The translations under genes and the position numbers were made by a program. The notes under the pieces were generated by a model, which saw nothing but the letters and a program-made list of their open reading frames with translations, did not search any database and was not told where the DNA came from. A DNA stretch of 64,000 nt from Bog-159 sp963785255. Lineage in GTDB: Bacteria; Acidobacteriota; Terriglobia; Bryobacterales; Bryobacteraceae. The first letter of the stretch is position 1; every line of letters begins with the position of its first letter. The DNA is taken from assembly GCA_963785255.1 (NCBI GenBank), contig CAWAUR010000003.1:310001-374000 (forward strand). The letters are read 5' to 3'. This document shows, piece after piece, positions 16,483-26,100 of this stretch.

Positions 16483-18131
16483 TACTCAGAGTACTTTTGC
16501 GCGATTGGAAATCGCCGTCCGATGCCGAAAGCTTTGGAAGTGACTTTTAGCCCAGGCGCGGCTTGTTGCCTCTTGTATTCGTTGCGGTCGACCTTATTGA
16601 CGATATCGACTACCAGCTCGAGCGGCAGCGCCAGCTCTTGGGCGATCTCGCGCGGAGCTTGATAGTCTTCCACGTAGGCGCGCAAGATGCGGTCCAGGAT
16701 TTCGTAAGGCGGCAGCGAATCGCTGTCTTTCTGATCCGGCCGCAATTCCGCGGATGGCGGTTTCTCGAACACGCTTTCGGGAATCGCGCGAGGGCGGCGG
16801 CGGTTGGCAACGCGCGCAAGCTCGTAGACCAGCGTCTTAGGGACGTCGCTGATCACGGCCAAGCCGCCGCACATGTCTCCGTATAAGGTGCAGTAACCTA
16901 CGGCGAGCTCGCTCTTATTGCCGGTGGTCAACACCAGGTCGCCCCACTTATTGGAAAGCGCCATCAGAGTGACTCCGCGCAGGCGGGCTTGTAAGTTCTC
17001 TTCGGTAACATCCCGCCGTGCGCCCGCGAACAGCGGGTCCAGCACGCGCAAAAATTCATGGTAAATCGCCGAGATGGACGCGGTTTCAAAACGAATGCCC
17101 AGGTTTTCGGCCAGGGCGCGCGCGTCGGCGATGCTGCCTTCCGATGAAAACGGTCCGGGCATGCTCACGCCGGTGACATTGGGCGCACCCAGCGCATCCA
17201 CGGCGATGGCCGCGGTGAGCGAGGAGTCGATGCCGCCGCTAAGCCCGATGAGCACCCGCGCGAAGCCGCATTTGCGGATATAATCGCGCGTGCCCAGCAC
17301 CAAGGCCTCGTAGACGGCTTCGCATTCGTCCGGCAAGTTATCGTGCAGTTGGCCTGCGCCGGCGCCGGAGTCGAACAGCACCAGGTCTTCGGTGAAGGAT
17401 GCAGCCAGCGCCGCCACGCGCCCGTCCGCGTCCATGGCGAAGCTGGTGCCATCGAACACCAGCTGATCGTTACCGCCTACTTGATTGACATACACGACGG
17501 GAATGCCGTGCCGGCGCGCGGTGGCGGCGAAGATCTCGTGGCGCTGCGCGCGCTTGCCCATGTGATACGGCGACGCGTTGATGCTGATGAGGATCTCGGC
17601 GCCGGAGTGCGCCAGTTCCTGCACCGGATCGCGGCGATAGAGCGGACGCTCCCAATACTGTTTGTCGTTCCAGGCGTCTTCACAGATGGTGAGGGCGATC
17701 TTGCGGCCATCCATCGTCAGCAGCGATTGCGATTCGGCGGGGACGAAGTAGCGCGCTTCGTCGAAGACGTCGTAAGTAGGCAGCAGCATCTTGGTCTGCC
17801 GGAATACGATCTTGCCGTCCACCAGAACGGCGGCGCTATTGGTGGCACGCTTGCCGGTGGAAGATTTGGAGGGGCCTACGTATCCGGCAATCAGGGCCAG
17901 CGGGAGCGCCGCGGTCTCCGCGGCCAGACGTTCCAACTGCTGCCCGGAGCGCTCCACAAAGGTAGGCTTTTCGACCAGATCGCGGGGGGGGTAGCCGGTG
18001 ACCGAGAGTTCGGGGAAAACCACGATTTCCGCTCCCGCCGCGGCTGCTTCGCGCGAGAAGCGAATCATGCGGTCCACGTTGCCTCGGAGGTCACCGACGG
18101 TGGTGTTTATTTGGGCCAGCGCGATTTTCAT
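16482..18131 (-). CDS. nadE: glutamine-dependent NAD+ synthetase
   Basis: 549 residues, the length of the two-domain enzyme. The N-terminal nitrilase-type glutaminase has Glu41 (FPELSVTGYPPRDL), a Lys in QTKMLLPTYDVFDE and the nucleophile Cys in LTICEDAWN. The C-terminal synthetase has the ATP-pyrophosphatase loop GLSGGIDSSLTAA and the TTGNKSELAVGYCTLYGDMCGG block. It converts deamido-NAD+ to NAD+ using glutamine-derived ammonia. It is a single-gene unit whose upstream side carries a family B repeat. Confidence 0.95.
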   Translation of the reverse strand: MKIALAQINTTVGDLRGNVDRMIRFSREAAAAGAEIVVFPELSVTGYPPRDLVEKPTFVERSGQQLERLAAETAALPLALIAGYVGPSKSSTGKRATNSAAVLVDGKIVFRQTKMLLPTYDVFDEARYFVPAESQSLLTMDGRKIALTICEDAWNDKQYWERPLYRRDPVQELAHSGAEILISINASPYHMGKRAQRHEIFAATARRHGIPVVYVNQVGGNDQLVFDGTSFAMDADGRVAALAASFTEDLVLFDSGAGAGQLHDNLPDECEAVYEALVLGTRDYIRKCGFARVLIGLSGGIDSSLTAAIAVDALGAPNVTGVSMPGPFSSEGSIADARALAENLGIRFETASISAIYHEFLRVLDPLFAGARRDVTEENLQARLRGVTLMALSNKWGDLVLTTGNKSELAVGYCTLYGDMCGGLAVISDVPKTLVYELARVANRRRPRAIPESVFEKPPSAELRPDQKDSDSLPPYEILDRILRAYVEDYQAPREIAQELALPLELVVDIVNKVDRNEYKRQQAAPGLKVTSKAFGIGRRFPIAQKYSE

Positions 18132-18156
18132 CGTCTGACACTATTATCCGCGAAAG

Positions 18157-18198
18157 GGCGGCCTGAGAGGCCGCCGCAGGCAGGGTGCCTGCCCCACA
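18157..18198. repeat. family B palindromic repeat
   Basis: GGCGGCCT-GAGA-GGCCGCC hairpin followed by GCAGGCA-GGG-TGCCTGCCCCAC. The two-hairpin layout is shared with the copies at 25929, 40081, 54689, 56637, 59811 and 60494. Confidence 0.8.
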
Positions 18199-18199
18199 A

Positions 18200-18673
18200 T
18201 CAAATTTGATAGTGAACCACGGTGGGAACTCGATTGGTATCGACCGCGGTGATACCGGTAGCCCGTTCGAGCGCGGCCAGGAAGCCGCGATACTCAGCGC
18301 GGCTCAACTGCAACAGAGCCTGCGCGTGAGCGCTATCGCCGTCAGTGCCCGCCCAGGAAACTCCGATATAGTGACTCTGGCTCTCCCCGAGATGCATTAA
18401 GGGAACTACATTCAGAACCGATGCACCCATCCGGCGCCGCACTTCCGTGCCGAACGAGATTTCCGTGATGTTCTTCACGGGAACCGCAATGCGCCGCTCG
18501 CCTTGCATGAAGATAACTTCATCTTGTGCGAACGTGGCGCGCACCTTGTGATGATCGAGCGGCAGGCTGCCACCGGCGTACTTCGCCGGAAAGGCCGCAG
18601 CGGGTTTCTGCGCGAACGCGGCGGGTGCAAGCAAAGCTATTGAGAGAGAAACAAATGCGAACAGATTTTTCAT
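18200..18673 (-). CDS. secreted protein of unknown function
   Basis: The Met at 18673 gives 157 residues with a clean signal peptide (MKNLFAFVSLSIALLAPAAFAQ); the longer open frame upstream adds an unlikely 37-residue leader. The mature part has alternating strands (DEVIFMQGERRIAVPVKNITEISFGTEV) and 'HYIGVSWAG', and looks like a small beta-rich domain, perhaps PH-like, found in several acidobacterial secreted proteins. It has no recognisable catalytic motif. Its 3' end abuts a family B repeat. Confidence 0.65.
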   Translation of the reverse strand: MKNLFAFVSLSIALLAPAAFAQKPAAAFPAKYAGGSLPLDHHKVRATFAQDEVIFMQGERRIAVPVKNITEISFGTEVRRRMGASVLNVVPLMHLGESQSHYIGVSWAGTDGDSAHAQALLQLSRAEYRGFLAALERATGITAVDTNRVPTVVHYQI

Positions 18674-18817
18674 GGAGATCCGCGGGATTAACGATATGCT
18701 CATCCGATTTGATGCTTTCGATCCGCCCGAAGTTACACATGGAAACCAAATATTCCGCGGATATTCGAATAGCGTGGCGCGCACGGCACACCTGAGGCAA
18801 CCAAGACACGTCCGCGT

Positions 18818-18823
18818 TATGCT
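18818..18823 (+). promoter_or_regulatory. putative -10 box (TATGCT) of the second VWFA gene, leaderless type
   Basis: TATGCT, 6 nt, then the GTG at 18830; no Shine-Dalgarno. Confidence 0.4.
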
Positions 18824-18829
18824 GGTGTT

Positions 18830-20818
18830 GTGCGGTGGAAACTCGATTTACGGCCGGTCAACCTCCTACTGACCGCCGGCATGGCCGCTGCCGTGGCCGC
18901 CCCCGGCGCAGTGAGGTTAAACGTGGTGGCCACCGACCGCGCCGGCAGGCCCGTGACGGACCTACGGCCCATTGAGATGCTGGTTGCCGACGACGGCGCG
19001 CCGCAGAAGATCGCGTCGTTGCGATTGAACCCATCCAATCCCGCTCCGGCGCGCGTAATCCTGTTGGACCTTTCGGACCTGGATTATCAGCAGAGCGCGC
19101 TGGCGGCGCAAAGGCTGCGGCAATCGTTAACAAGCGAGGCCGTTTCTACATCGCTCTACCTTTACACGGTGGTGGGAAACGGCGATTTGTATCCGCTGCA
19201 TGCACCGCCCGCGGCGAATACGCAGGCCCAAAACACGGACGACGCATGGGTGAAGCGGTGCGGCTCTTTGCTGGACGGAGCGCTGCGGAAAGTGGTTCAG
19301 CCGCGAGCCATGGACCTCATCGCTCACCCTGACCAGCGTTTCATGACCGCTTACTCCGCACTGGACTCCATCCGGCAAGCGATGGCGCGGCTGGGGGGAA
19401 GGAAGCAACTGTTTTGGATCACGGATGGGATTTCGGCCGCCATCCGCAATTCGCCGCGGGGATTTGCGGACTTAGCGCCGCGATTGCGGCAGCTCGCGGC
19501 CCAATTCAACGACGATGGCATCGTGATCTACACACTCGATCCGACTCCGGCGTTTCCCGCCGGGGACCGCCAGGGATTGGAGATTTTGTCGGCGGCGACC
19601 GGCGGCCGTAGTTTTATAAGCGCCGATCTGAATATGGCGCTGCGGCAGGCGCGGACCGACGCGTCCGCCACTTACCTCATAGAATATAACCCGCCGCAGT
19701 CCGGTAACTCGGAAGGTAAGTATCACAAAGTGCGAATTACCTGCACTCGGCCAGGTGTGCGGCTGCGCAGTCAGGAGTCTTACCTGGCGGGGGCGAATGT
19801 CCATCCCCCGGAAGTCACCGCGGCGGATCGGGACGCTTCGCCGGCGGCGGTTTCGAGCGCGGTTTTGATCGAGCCGGCGTGGACGTTCGTAGGTTCGGTG
19901 CGACTGGCACAAGGCGCCAGCATCGTGTTGGAACTGGAGGACAGGCGGTTTATCGTGGTGGACTTGCGCGCCAACTCGCCGATCGCCCTGCAGGCCGGAG
20001 ACCGCGTGAGCGTCCGCAGCGGCAAATACGACGGCCACGGCTTGCTAGCCGATTCCATAAGCCTGCTTGAGACCGGCGATGCGGGCCTTGCCGCGCCGGC
20101 CAAGCCCGTGGATTTGAGCGCGGACGCCGACCCCATCCTCCAGAGGGCGCGCGATACGGAGGCGAGCATGGATCGCGCGCTGCCCGATTTTCTTTGCACG
20201 GAGGTGGTGAAACGGTATGCGGACGCGGGGCGGCGGACACAGTGGAAATTGCGGGATACGCTCTCGGCCGAAGTCTTCTACAGCCGGGAACGAGGCGAAA
20301 GCTATCGCGATATTCGAGTAGACGGAAGGCCCACGCAAAAGACCTGGCCGGAGTTAGGAGGCGATGTCTCCACGGGAGAGTTCGGCAGTCTGTTGCATAG
20401 TCTGCTTGCGAATCGGGACACGGAGTTTCAATTCATTGGGGATGACCGCTTGAACGGCGTGGCGGCACGCGAATTCGGCTTTCGCGTGGGCCGGGCTCAA
20501 TCGGATTGGAAGGTACTGTCCGACTATCAATTTATTTTCCCACCTTACCGGGGGCGGATTTGGTTGGAGCGTGAGCGGAACCGCGTTTTGCGAATCGAGA
20601 GAACCGCCGAAGAGATTCCACCGGCCTTTCCCCTAAGCAGCGTGGAAGGCGAGGTGGACTTCAGCGAAGTGCGACTGGGATCGGCCGCGGCGGCTTACCT
20701 GCTACCATCGCACGCCGAGACGCGGGTTTGCGTGCGCGACGGCCGCGGGTGCAGCCGAAAGACAATCGAATTTCGCGGCTACCGGAAATTTACGGGGGAA
20801 TCCAAGATTACTTTCTGA
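18830..20818 (+). CDS. VWFA-related protein, second paralogue
   Basis: 662 residues from a GTG. A weak signal peptide or membrane segment (residues 9-24) precedes VRLNVVATDRAGRPVTDLRPIEMLVADDG, the typical opening block. The von Willebrand A-like region runs to about residue 320 and keeps LDLSDLD, closer to a metal-ion site than the first paralogue's NDIN. The C-terminal half (from about 340) has SH3-like and beta-rich segments including LPDFLCTEVVKRY, a motif I associate with acidobacterial secreted proteins of unknown function. It heads a short run of plus-strand genes (20826, 20977). Confidence 0.8.
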   Translation: MRWKLDLRPVNLLLTAGMAAAVAAPGAVRLNVVATDRAGRPVTDLRPIEMLVADDGAPQKIASLRLNPSNPAPARVILLDLSDLDYQQSALAAQRLRQSLTSEAVSTSLYLYTVVGNGDLYPLHAPPAANTQAQNTDDAWVKRCGSLLDGALRKVVQPRAMDLIAHPDQRFMTAYSALDSIRQAMARLGGRKQLFWITDGISAAIRNSPRGFADLAPRLRQLAAQFNDDGIVIYTLDPTPAFPAGDRQGLEILSAATGGRSFISADLNMALRQARTDASATYLIEYNPPQSGNSEGKYHKVRITCTRPGVRLRSQESYLAGANVHPPEVTAADRDASPAAVSSAVLIEPAWTFVGSVRLAQGASIVLELEDRRFIVVDLRANSPIALQAGDRVSVRSGKYDGHGLLADSISLLETGDAGLAAPAKPVDLSADADPILQRARDTEASMDRALPDFLCTEVVKRYADAGRRTQWKLRDTLSAEVFYSRERGESYRDIRVDGRPTQKTWPELGGDVSTGEFGSLLHSLLANRDTEFQFIGDDRLNGVAAREFGFRVGRAQSDWKVLSDYQFIFPPYRGRIWLERERNRVLRIERTAEEIPPAFPLSSVEGEVDFSEVRLGSAAAAYLLPSHAETRVCVRDGRGCSRKTIEFRGYRKFTGESKITF

Positions 20819-20825
20819 GGAAGCT

Positions 20826-20963
20826 ATGGATAAAGGAAAGCATCCAAACGTTGTGCGTACGTGGATGGCGGGCAAGGCCAGGAAACCGCTGGCTGTGGCG
20901 AAAGCCGCGACCAAGGCCGCGCCGTTGACTCCTCACAAGCCCGAGCCGCGGAACAAGACTTAG
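20826..20963 (+). CDS. 45-residue basic, Ala/Lys/Pro-rich small protein
   Basis: ATG at 20826, TAG at 20961-20963. The product begins MDKGKHPNVVRTWMAGKAR and ends in a Pro/Lys tail; about a quarter of its residues are Lys or Arg. GAGGAAGC lies just upstream, a weak ribosome binding site. It sits 7 nt after the VWFA gene and 13 nt before the next gene, in the same direction. It could be a small nucleic-acid-binding or ribosome-associated protein, but nothing proves it is expressed. Confidence 0.4.
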   Translation: MDKGKHPNVVRTWMAGKARKPLAVAKAATKAAPLTPHKPEPRNKT

Positions 20964-20976
20964 CACGGATGAGCGC

Positions 20977-21432
20977 ATGACTGCCGCAGTCTCTTTATTA
21001 CTGTGTCTCGGTTTCGTGTGCCACGCCGCCTTCGGGCAACCGAAAGGCGAAGAACCGGTTAAGACGACTCTGTGCGAGTTGACCAGGCATCCGGAAACTT
21101 ACGATGGCAAAGTGGTGCAGTTGCGTGCGCTGATCGACTCGGGCGTGCAGGACTTGCCTTCGGGAGTGAGCGACGACCGTTGCGGAGCGGAGTTGAAGTT
21201 CTTTACTCCCGACGATGCGGTTCTGGTGAAACTGGGGAAGAGCAAAACGTTCCAAAAGCTCATCAAAGACGTCAAGAAGAATCCGGTGGTGGAGGCCACT
21301 GTCACGGGGCTGTTTAAGAAGGCCGTTCCCGATCTGGCGCCAACCCAGAAACCCGAAGCGGGCTTGGCGCTCGAATCGGTAGAGGATATCGTGGTGCATC
21401 CCCAGCCGCGCGTGAAGCGTCAGAACCGGTAA
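20977..21432 (+). CDS. small secreted protein of unknown function, OB-like
   Basis: 151 residues with a signal peptide (about 1-20). The sequence TLCELTRHPETYDGKVVQLRALIDSG resembles the first strands of OB-fold-like secreted domains seen in several Bacteria (a 'Cxx(L)xxxPxxYxGKxVxVRG' pattern). A final strand VVEATVTGLFKK fits. There is no catalytic motif. Its last 13 bases overlap the end of the convergent porin-like gene. Confidence 0.6.
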   Translation: MTAAVSLLLCLGFVCHAAFGQPKGEEPVKTTLCELTRHPETYDGKVVQLRALIDSGVQDLPSGVSDDRCGAELKFFTPDDAVLVKLGKSKTFQKLIKDVKKNPVVEATVTGLFKKAVPDLAPTQKPEAGLALESVEDIVVHPQPRVKRQNR

Positions 21433-22865
21433 TTTACTTCCACATAGCCGAGGCTGCCGTTGCTGTCGCCTTTGAAGATCTGCTGAATCACCGCGCCGCC
21501 GCGCGCGTAGCCGTAATACAAGCTCAGCGCAAGAGGACGCAGCACTTGAAGGTCGGCGCTGATGTCATAGAGGGTCGCCAGGCCGGTCGCGCCGTTGGAC
21601 GGGCGGCCATTGAAGCCGAAGGTCCAGGGTTGAAACGCGCCGCCGCCGGAATACCAGAGATCGTGACTGTTGGCTAGCCACAATCCATGCACGTCGGAGC
21701 GCAGAGTGACTCGCTTGGCCGGACGCAGCATCAGTTCGCCGAACAGATCGCGATTGTTCATCTCATTGAAGAACGGAAAGCGGGCGTAGACACGCGGCGT
21801 AGGCAGGATGGCGAAGAACGTGCCGTGAGTATTGTCGTTGGGATTACCGTCGCCGGTGGAATAGAAGTAACCCCCACGCAGCCAGGGCCGCACGGCTTCG
21901 ACGATCTTCGGTTGGAATCCCGCTTCCACGGCTCCCGCGCCGGAACGTTGCGTTTGCACACCCCATTTGCCGTTCTGCAGTGCGCCCCATCCTAAGAGGT
22001 CGAACGTGCCGGCAACGGTGGGAATCGCCTGAATGTAGTGGCCGCCATAGGTGCCGATATCGAGGCCGCTGGGGTCGGCGGCGCGCACGGCGGCGGAGCG
22101 GTTGTCGGTCTTAAGCACGCCACGATCGTCGTTGTAGAAAATACCGAAGAGGCGCCACTCCGCTTTGCTTGTGCCGAAGGTCTGCTGCTTGGTAAGTGCC
22201 GCATAAGTGACCGGAGTGGTTACCCATCCCCAGCCATCCACCTGAAATACGCCGCGATCGGGCACGGCGCTGAACGCCGTAAAATTCCACCCGCCGTTAC
22301 GGTAGTTATACTGCGCGCCATCGAAGCTGCGCTGCACGTCCGAAAAACCAAAGGTGCCGATCAGCCGCTGGGAGATGCCGTCGCGCTTGACAATGACCAG
22401 CGTCTCGTCGGTGGGCGTGACTTCGCCGCCGTCGGTGAATTCCATGCGGCCGAATTTGACGTTGGAGTGTTCGCCCTTCAGATGCAGATACGCCTGTTTG
22501 ACGAATACGCTGGCGGAGTTTTGATCGTTGCGATTCGCGGCGTAGTAACTGCCGCCGAGGCCCAGTTGCCCATAGGGCGACGGCTGGACCGCCTGATTCG
22601 GTATTCCGAGTAAGATGGGCGCAGCCAGCTCGACGCCCCAATCGTAACTCTGTTGATTCTGGCTGAACATCAAGCGTAACAGCGTGCCCGAGTATCCGTA
22701 GGAGTTTTCCCCTTTACCTTGGAAAAAATCCCAGTCTTCGTATCGTTCGTGAATGGAGCCGGAGATATCTACCGACCCGATGTGCAGCGGATCGGAGCCG
22801 TCGGATTGAGCCCCCAAGGTGCCGCAGACGCTGAGACAGACTGCAACATAAATACAGACGCGCAT
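21420..22865 (-). CDS. outer-membrane beta-barrel protein (alginate-export/porin-like)
   Basis: 481 residues using the ATG at 22865, which has GAGGGAG 8 nt upstream; a GTG at 22874 would overlap that site. Signal peptide, then alternating aromatic strands (ISGSIHERYEDWDFF, LRLMFSQNQQSYDWGVEL, VKFGRMEF) and the terminal Phe (YVEVNYRF) typical of outer-membrane barrels inserted by BamA. The KFGRxEFxDG segment resembles alginate_exp-type porins. Substrate unknown. Confidence 0.75.
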   Translation of the reverse strand: MRVCIYVAVCLSVCGTLGAQSDGSDPLHIGSVDISGSIHERYEDWDFFQGKGENSYGYSGTLLRLMFSQNQQSYDWGVELAAPILLGIPNQAVQPSPYGQLGLGGSYYAANRNDQNSASVFVKQAYLHLKGEHSNVKFGRMEFTDGGEVTPTDETLVIVKRDGISQRLIGTFGFSDVQRSFDGAQYNYRNGGWNFTAFSAVPDRGVFQVDGWGWVTTPVTYAALTKQQTFGTSKAEWRLFGIFYNDDRGVLKTDNRSAAVRAADPSGLDIGTYGGHYIQAIPTVAGTFDLLGWGALQNGKWGVQTQRSGAGAVEAGFQPKIVEAVRPWLRGGYFYSTGDGNPNDNTHGTFFAILPTPRVYARFPFFNEMNNRDLFGELMLRPAKRVTLRSDVHGLWLANSHDLWYSGGGAFQPWTFGFNGRPSNGATGLATLYDISADLQVLRPLALSLYYGYARGGAVIQQIFKGDSNGSLGYVEVNYRF

Positions 22866-22889
22866 GTTACTCACTCCCTCTAACCTAAA

Positions 22890-23026
22890 CTAACAGGCTG
22901 CGGAAAAAGGCCCGAAACCGCTTGCTTTCGCGCGCGGCGCAGAAGCCGATCCCAGTGCCTACAACAACTTACTGAGCCGCGACCGTAAGGGAGCGGTCCC
23001 GAACACCTTTTTCCGCAACCTGCTAA
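22890..23026. mobile_element. MITE-like element: 129 bp with 17-bp inverted ends and CTAA target duplication
   Basis: CAGGCTGCGGAAAAAGG (22894-22910) and CCTTTTTCCGCAACCTG (23006-23022) are inverted copies with 16 of 17 matches. CTAA lies directly outside both ends (22890-22893 and 23023-23026) as a direct repeat, as expected of a target-site duplication. The interior carries two arms of family C repeat in inverted orientation. No transposase is encoded. It sits upstream of the barrel gene and the cytochrome gene. Confidence 0.65.
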
Positions 23027-23191
23027 GCAATGAAGCGAGTGTAACGGCGGGTGGGCGCGGCGTCAATAATCAAGATTGATTAGAGGCGCGAACTGGCAGT
23101 CAATAGCGCATAGATATTAGTGGCAAAATGCTATTTGCGACGGCGCAAGCCGGGTGATATCCTACTTGGCATCGCTGAGGGGTAAGAACCG

Positions 23192-26100
23192 ATGAAACAT
23201 GGAAGGCCCGCCAGGTACGCGGGCGTTCTGCTGGTCCTGCTGCTGGTCAATACTGCGTATATCGCGGCGTTTGCGTCGCCCACCATATTTTACATGGGTA
23301 ACGTGGTGCTGCACCTGGCGCTGGGATTGTTGCTGGCGATCATGCTGCTCTGGCTCATACGGCGCATGCCGTTGGCGGGGAGTTTGTTTCTGATCGCCGC
23401 GATGGCCGGTATTTTCCTGGCGGTCAGCGGGAACACCACGCCGCATCGCTGGGTGCTCGAAGCGCACATCGCAGTCGCCGGACTGGCGCTGCTGGCGCTG
23501 CTTCCCTATGTGTTCAAGAACACCAGCGCGAACTTCCGCAACGCTTACGTGGCGGGCCTCGCCTTGTTGGTTATGTTCCCATCCGCTACCGCGCTTTACC
23601 GCAAGGTTCGCCCCGACGCGAACGATCGCATCCGCAACCCACTCGTGGTGCCGGTCTCCATGAATGAAGAGGGTGGCGGCCCGCGGTCGCCGTTCTTTCC
23701 ATCGTCCGCAAAGACCAACGTGGGCGGCATCATTCCGTCGAATTTCTTCATGGATTCGGAAGCCTGCGGCCGATGTCACAAAGATATCTACGAGCAGTGG
23801 AAGAGCTCCATGCACCACTTCGCCTCGTTCAACAACCAGTTCTACCGGAAATCCATCGAGTATATGCAGAGCGTAATCGGTACGCAACCGAGCAAGTGGT
23901 GCGCGGGCTGTCACGATCACGCGGTGTTCTTCAATGGCCGCTTCGACCGGCCTATCAAGGACCAGATCGATACGCCTGAGGCGCGCGCCGGATTATCGTG
24001 CACATCTTGTCATGCGATTACGCATGTAGACAGCTCCATGGGCAATGCGGGCGTGACCGTTCAGTATCCGCCTCTGCACGAGTTACTAAGCAGTAAGAAT
24101 AAGTTGATTCAAGATGCCGACTATTTCATGACATTCCTGAATCCGGCGCCTCACCGGCGTACTTTCATGAAGCCGTTCATGCGAGAGCAAGTGCCGGAGT
24201 TCTGTTCGGCGTGTCATAAAGTGCATCTGGACGTTCCGGTCAACCAATACCGCTGGTTCCGCGGTTTTAACGATTATGACAACTGGCAGGCCAGCGGCGT
24301 ATCCGGGCAAGGGGCGCGGTCGTTCTACTATCCGCCGAAGACCCAGAACTGCGCCGATTGTCACATGCCTATGGTGGCCTCCAGCGATCCCGGCAATATC
24401 GGCGGCAAGGTCCATTCGCATCGCTTCCCGGCCGCCAACACGGCCGTGCCTTACGCCAATCAGGATCAGGCGCAGCTTAGTCTGACCGAGAAATTTCTCA
24501 CTTCCGGCTTTATCTCAGTGGATATCTTCGCGGTGTCGCCGGCAAAGGATACGGGCACGGCGATGGTGCGGCGTACGGGCGAGGGTCCGCACGCCATGAC
24601 CGGCTTCGCCGTGGGCGAGGAGGCCGAGCAGTCCGGAACCGCCATGATCCGCGAGGTGGGGCAGGTGGCTGCGCCCATCGATCATTCGGGAATTCATCTG
24701 GAGCCGGGATCGACCGCGCGCGTAGACGTGGTGGTGCGGACGCGCAAAATCGGCCACTTTTTCCCCGGCGGCACGGTGGACGCTTTCGATGTCTGGCTGG
24801 AATTGCAGGGCAAGGACGCCGACGGCCGCGTGATCTTCTGGAGCGGTGAAGTGGAGGATGGCGGCAAAGGTCCCGTGGAACCGGGAGCGCACTTCTACCG
24901 CGCCTATCAACTCGATGGCGATGGCAATATGATCAATAAGCGCAACGCCTGGCAAGCGCGCAGCGTGTTGTATGTGCGCATGATTCCGCCCGGCGCCGCG
25001 GACGTGGTGCATTATCGCGTGAAGGTTCCCAAGGACGCCAAAGGTCCACTTACTTTTACGGCTAAGTTGAACTATCGCAAGTTCTCCTACTATTACACGC
25101 AGTTTGCTTACGCGGGACAGCCCAAACCGAACCAGGATCCCAAGCTACTGACGTCCAGTTACAACAGCATGGAGTACAGCTTCGATCCGCACAACATTCC
25201 GCAGGACGTTTCAGGCAATATCAAGGGCCGCATTCCCGATCTGCCGATTGTGACGCTGGCGTCCGCCAAGGCGTCCGTGCCTCTAGGACTATCCGATTGG
25301 ACTCCGGTGGTGCGCAAAGAAGATCGCGAACGCTGGAACGATTGGGGCATCGGGTTGCTGTTGCAAGGCGATCTGAAAGGCGCGGAATACGCGTTCAAGA
25401 AGGTGACTGATGCGGAGCCCGGTTATGCCGACGGATGGCTGAATGTGGCGCGCGCGTTGATTCAGGAAGGCGAGACCGACGCGGCCAAGCCGTATGTGGA
25501 GCAGGCGCTGAAGATCAATTCGAAGCTGGGGCGCATCTGGTTTTTCAAGGCCATGATCGAGAAGGCGGATGGTAAATACGACGATGCGCTGGAATCGCTG
25601 GGAGTGACGCTGGGGATGTATCCGCGCGACCGCGTGGCGCTGAATCAGGCGGCGCGCATCCTGTTTTTGCAACGCAAGTACGGCGAGGCGGTGAAGGTTC
25701 TGGATCGCGTGTGCGATGTGGATCCGGAGGATCTGCAGATGCATTATACGCGCATGCTGTGTTTGCGCGGCCTGGGGGACGCATCGGGCGCGGGGAGGGA
25801 ACAGGCGTTATTCGAGCGGTTCAAGGCGGAGGAATCCGCGCAGGCGATTACGGCCAAGCCGCGGTTGATGAGCCCCGAGAATAATAATGAGCGCCAGCAG
25901 GTGCACGATCATGAAAGTGTGCCGCTAGGTGGGGCAGGCACCCTGCCTGCGGCGGCCTCTCAGGCCGCCATGCGGCGGAATCATGGGCTATCCGAGCAAG
26001 CAAGCAAGCGAGGTGGGAGCCGGGTGCTTAACCGTTCTGGGGATTTTGAGCCGCTGAAACCGCTCCCTGACGGTCGCGGCTCTGTAGATCGTGCTATATC

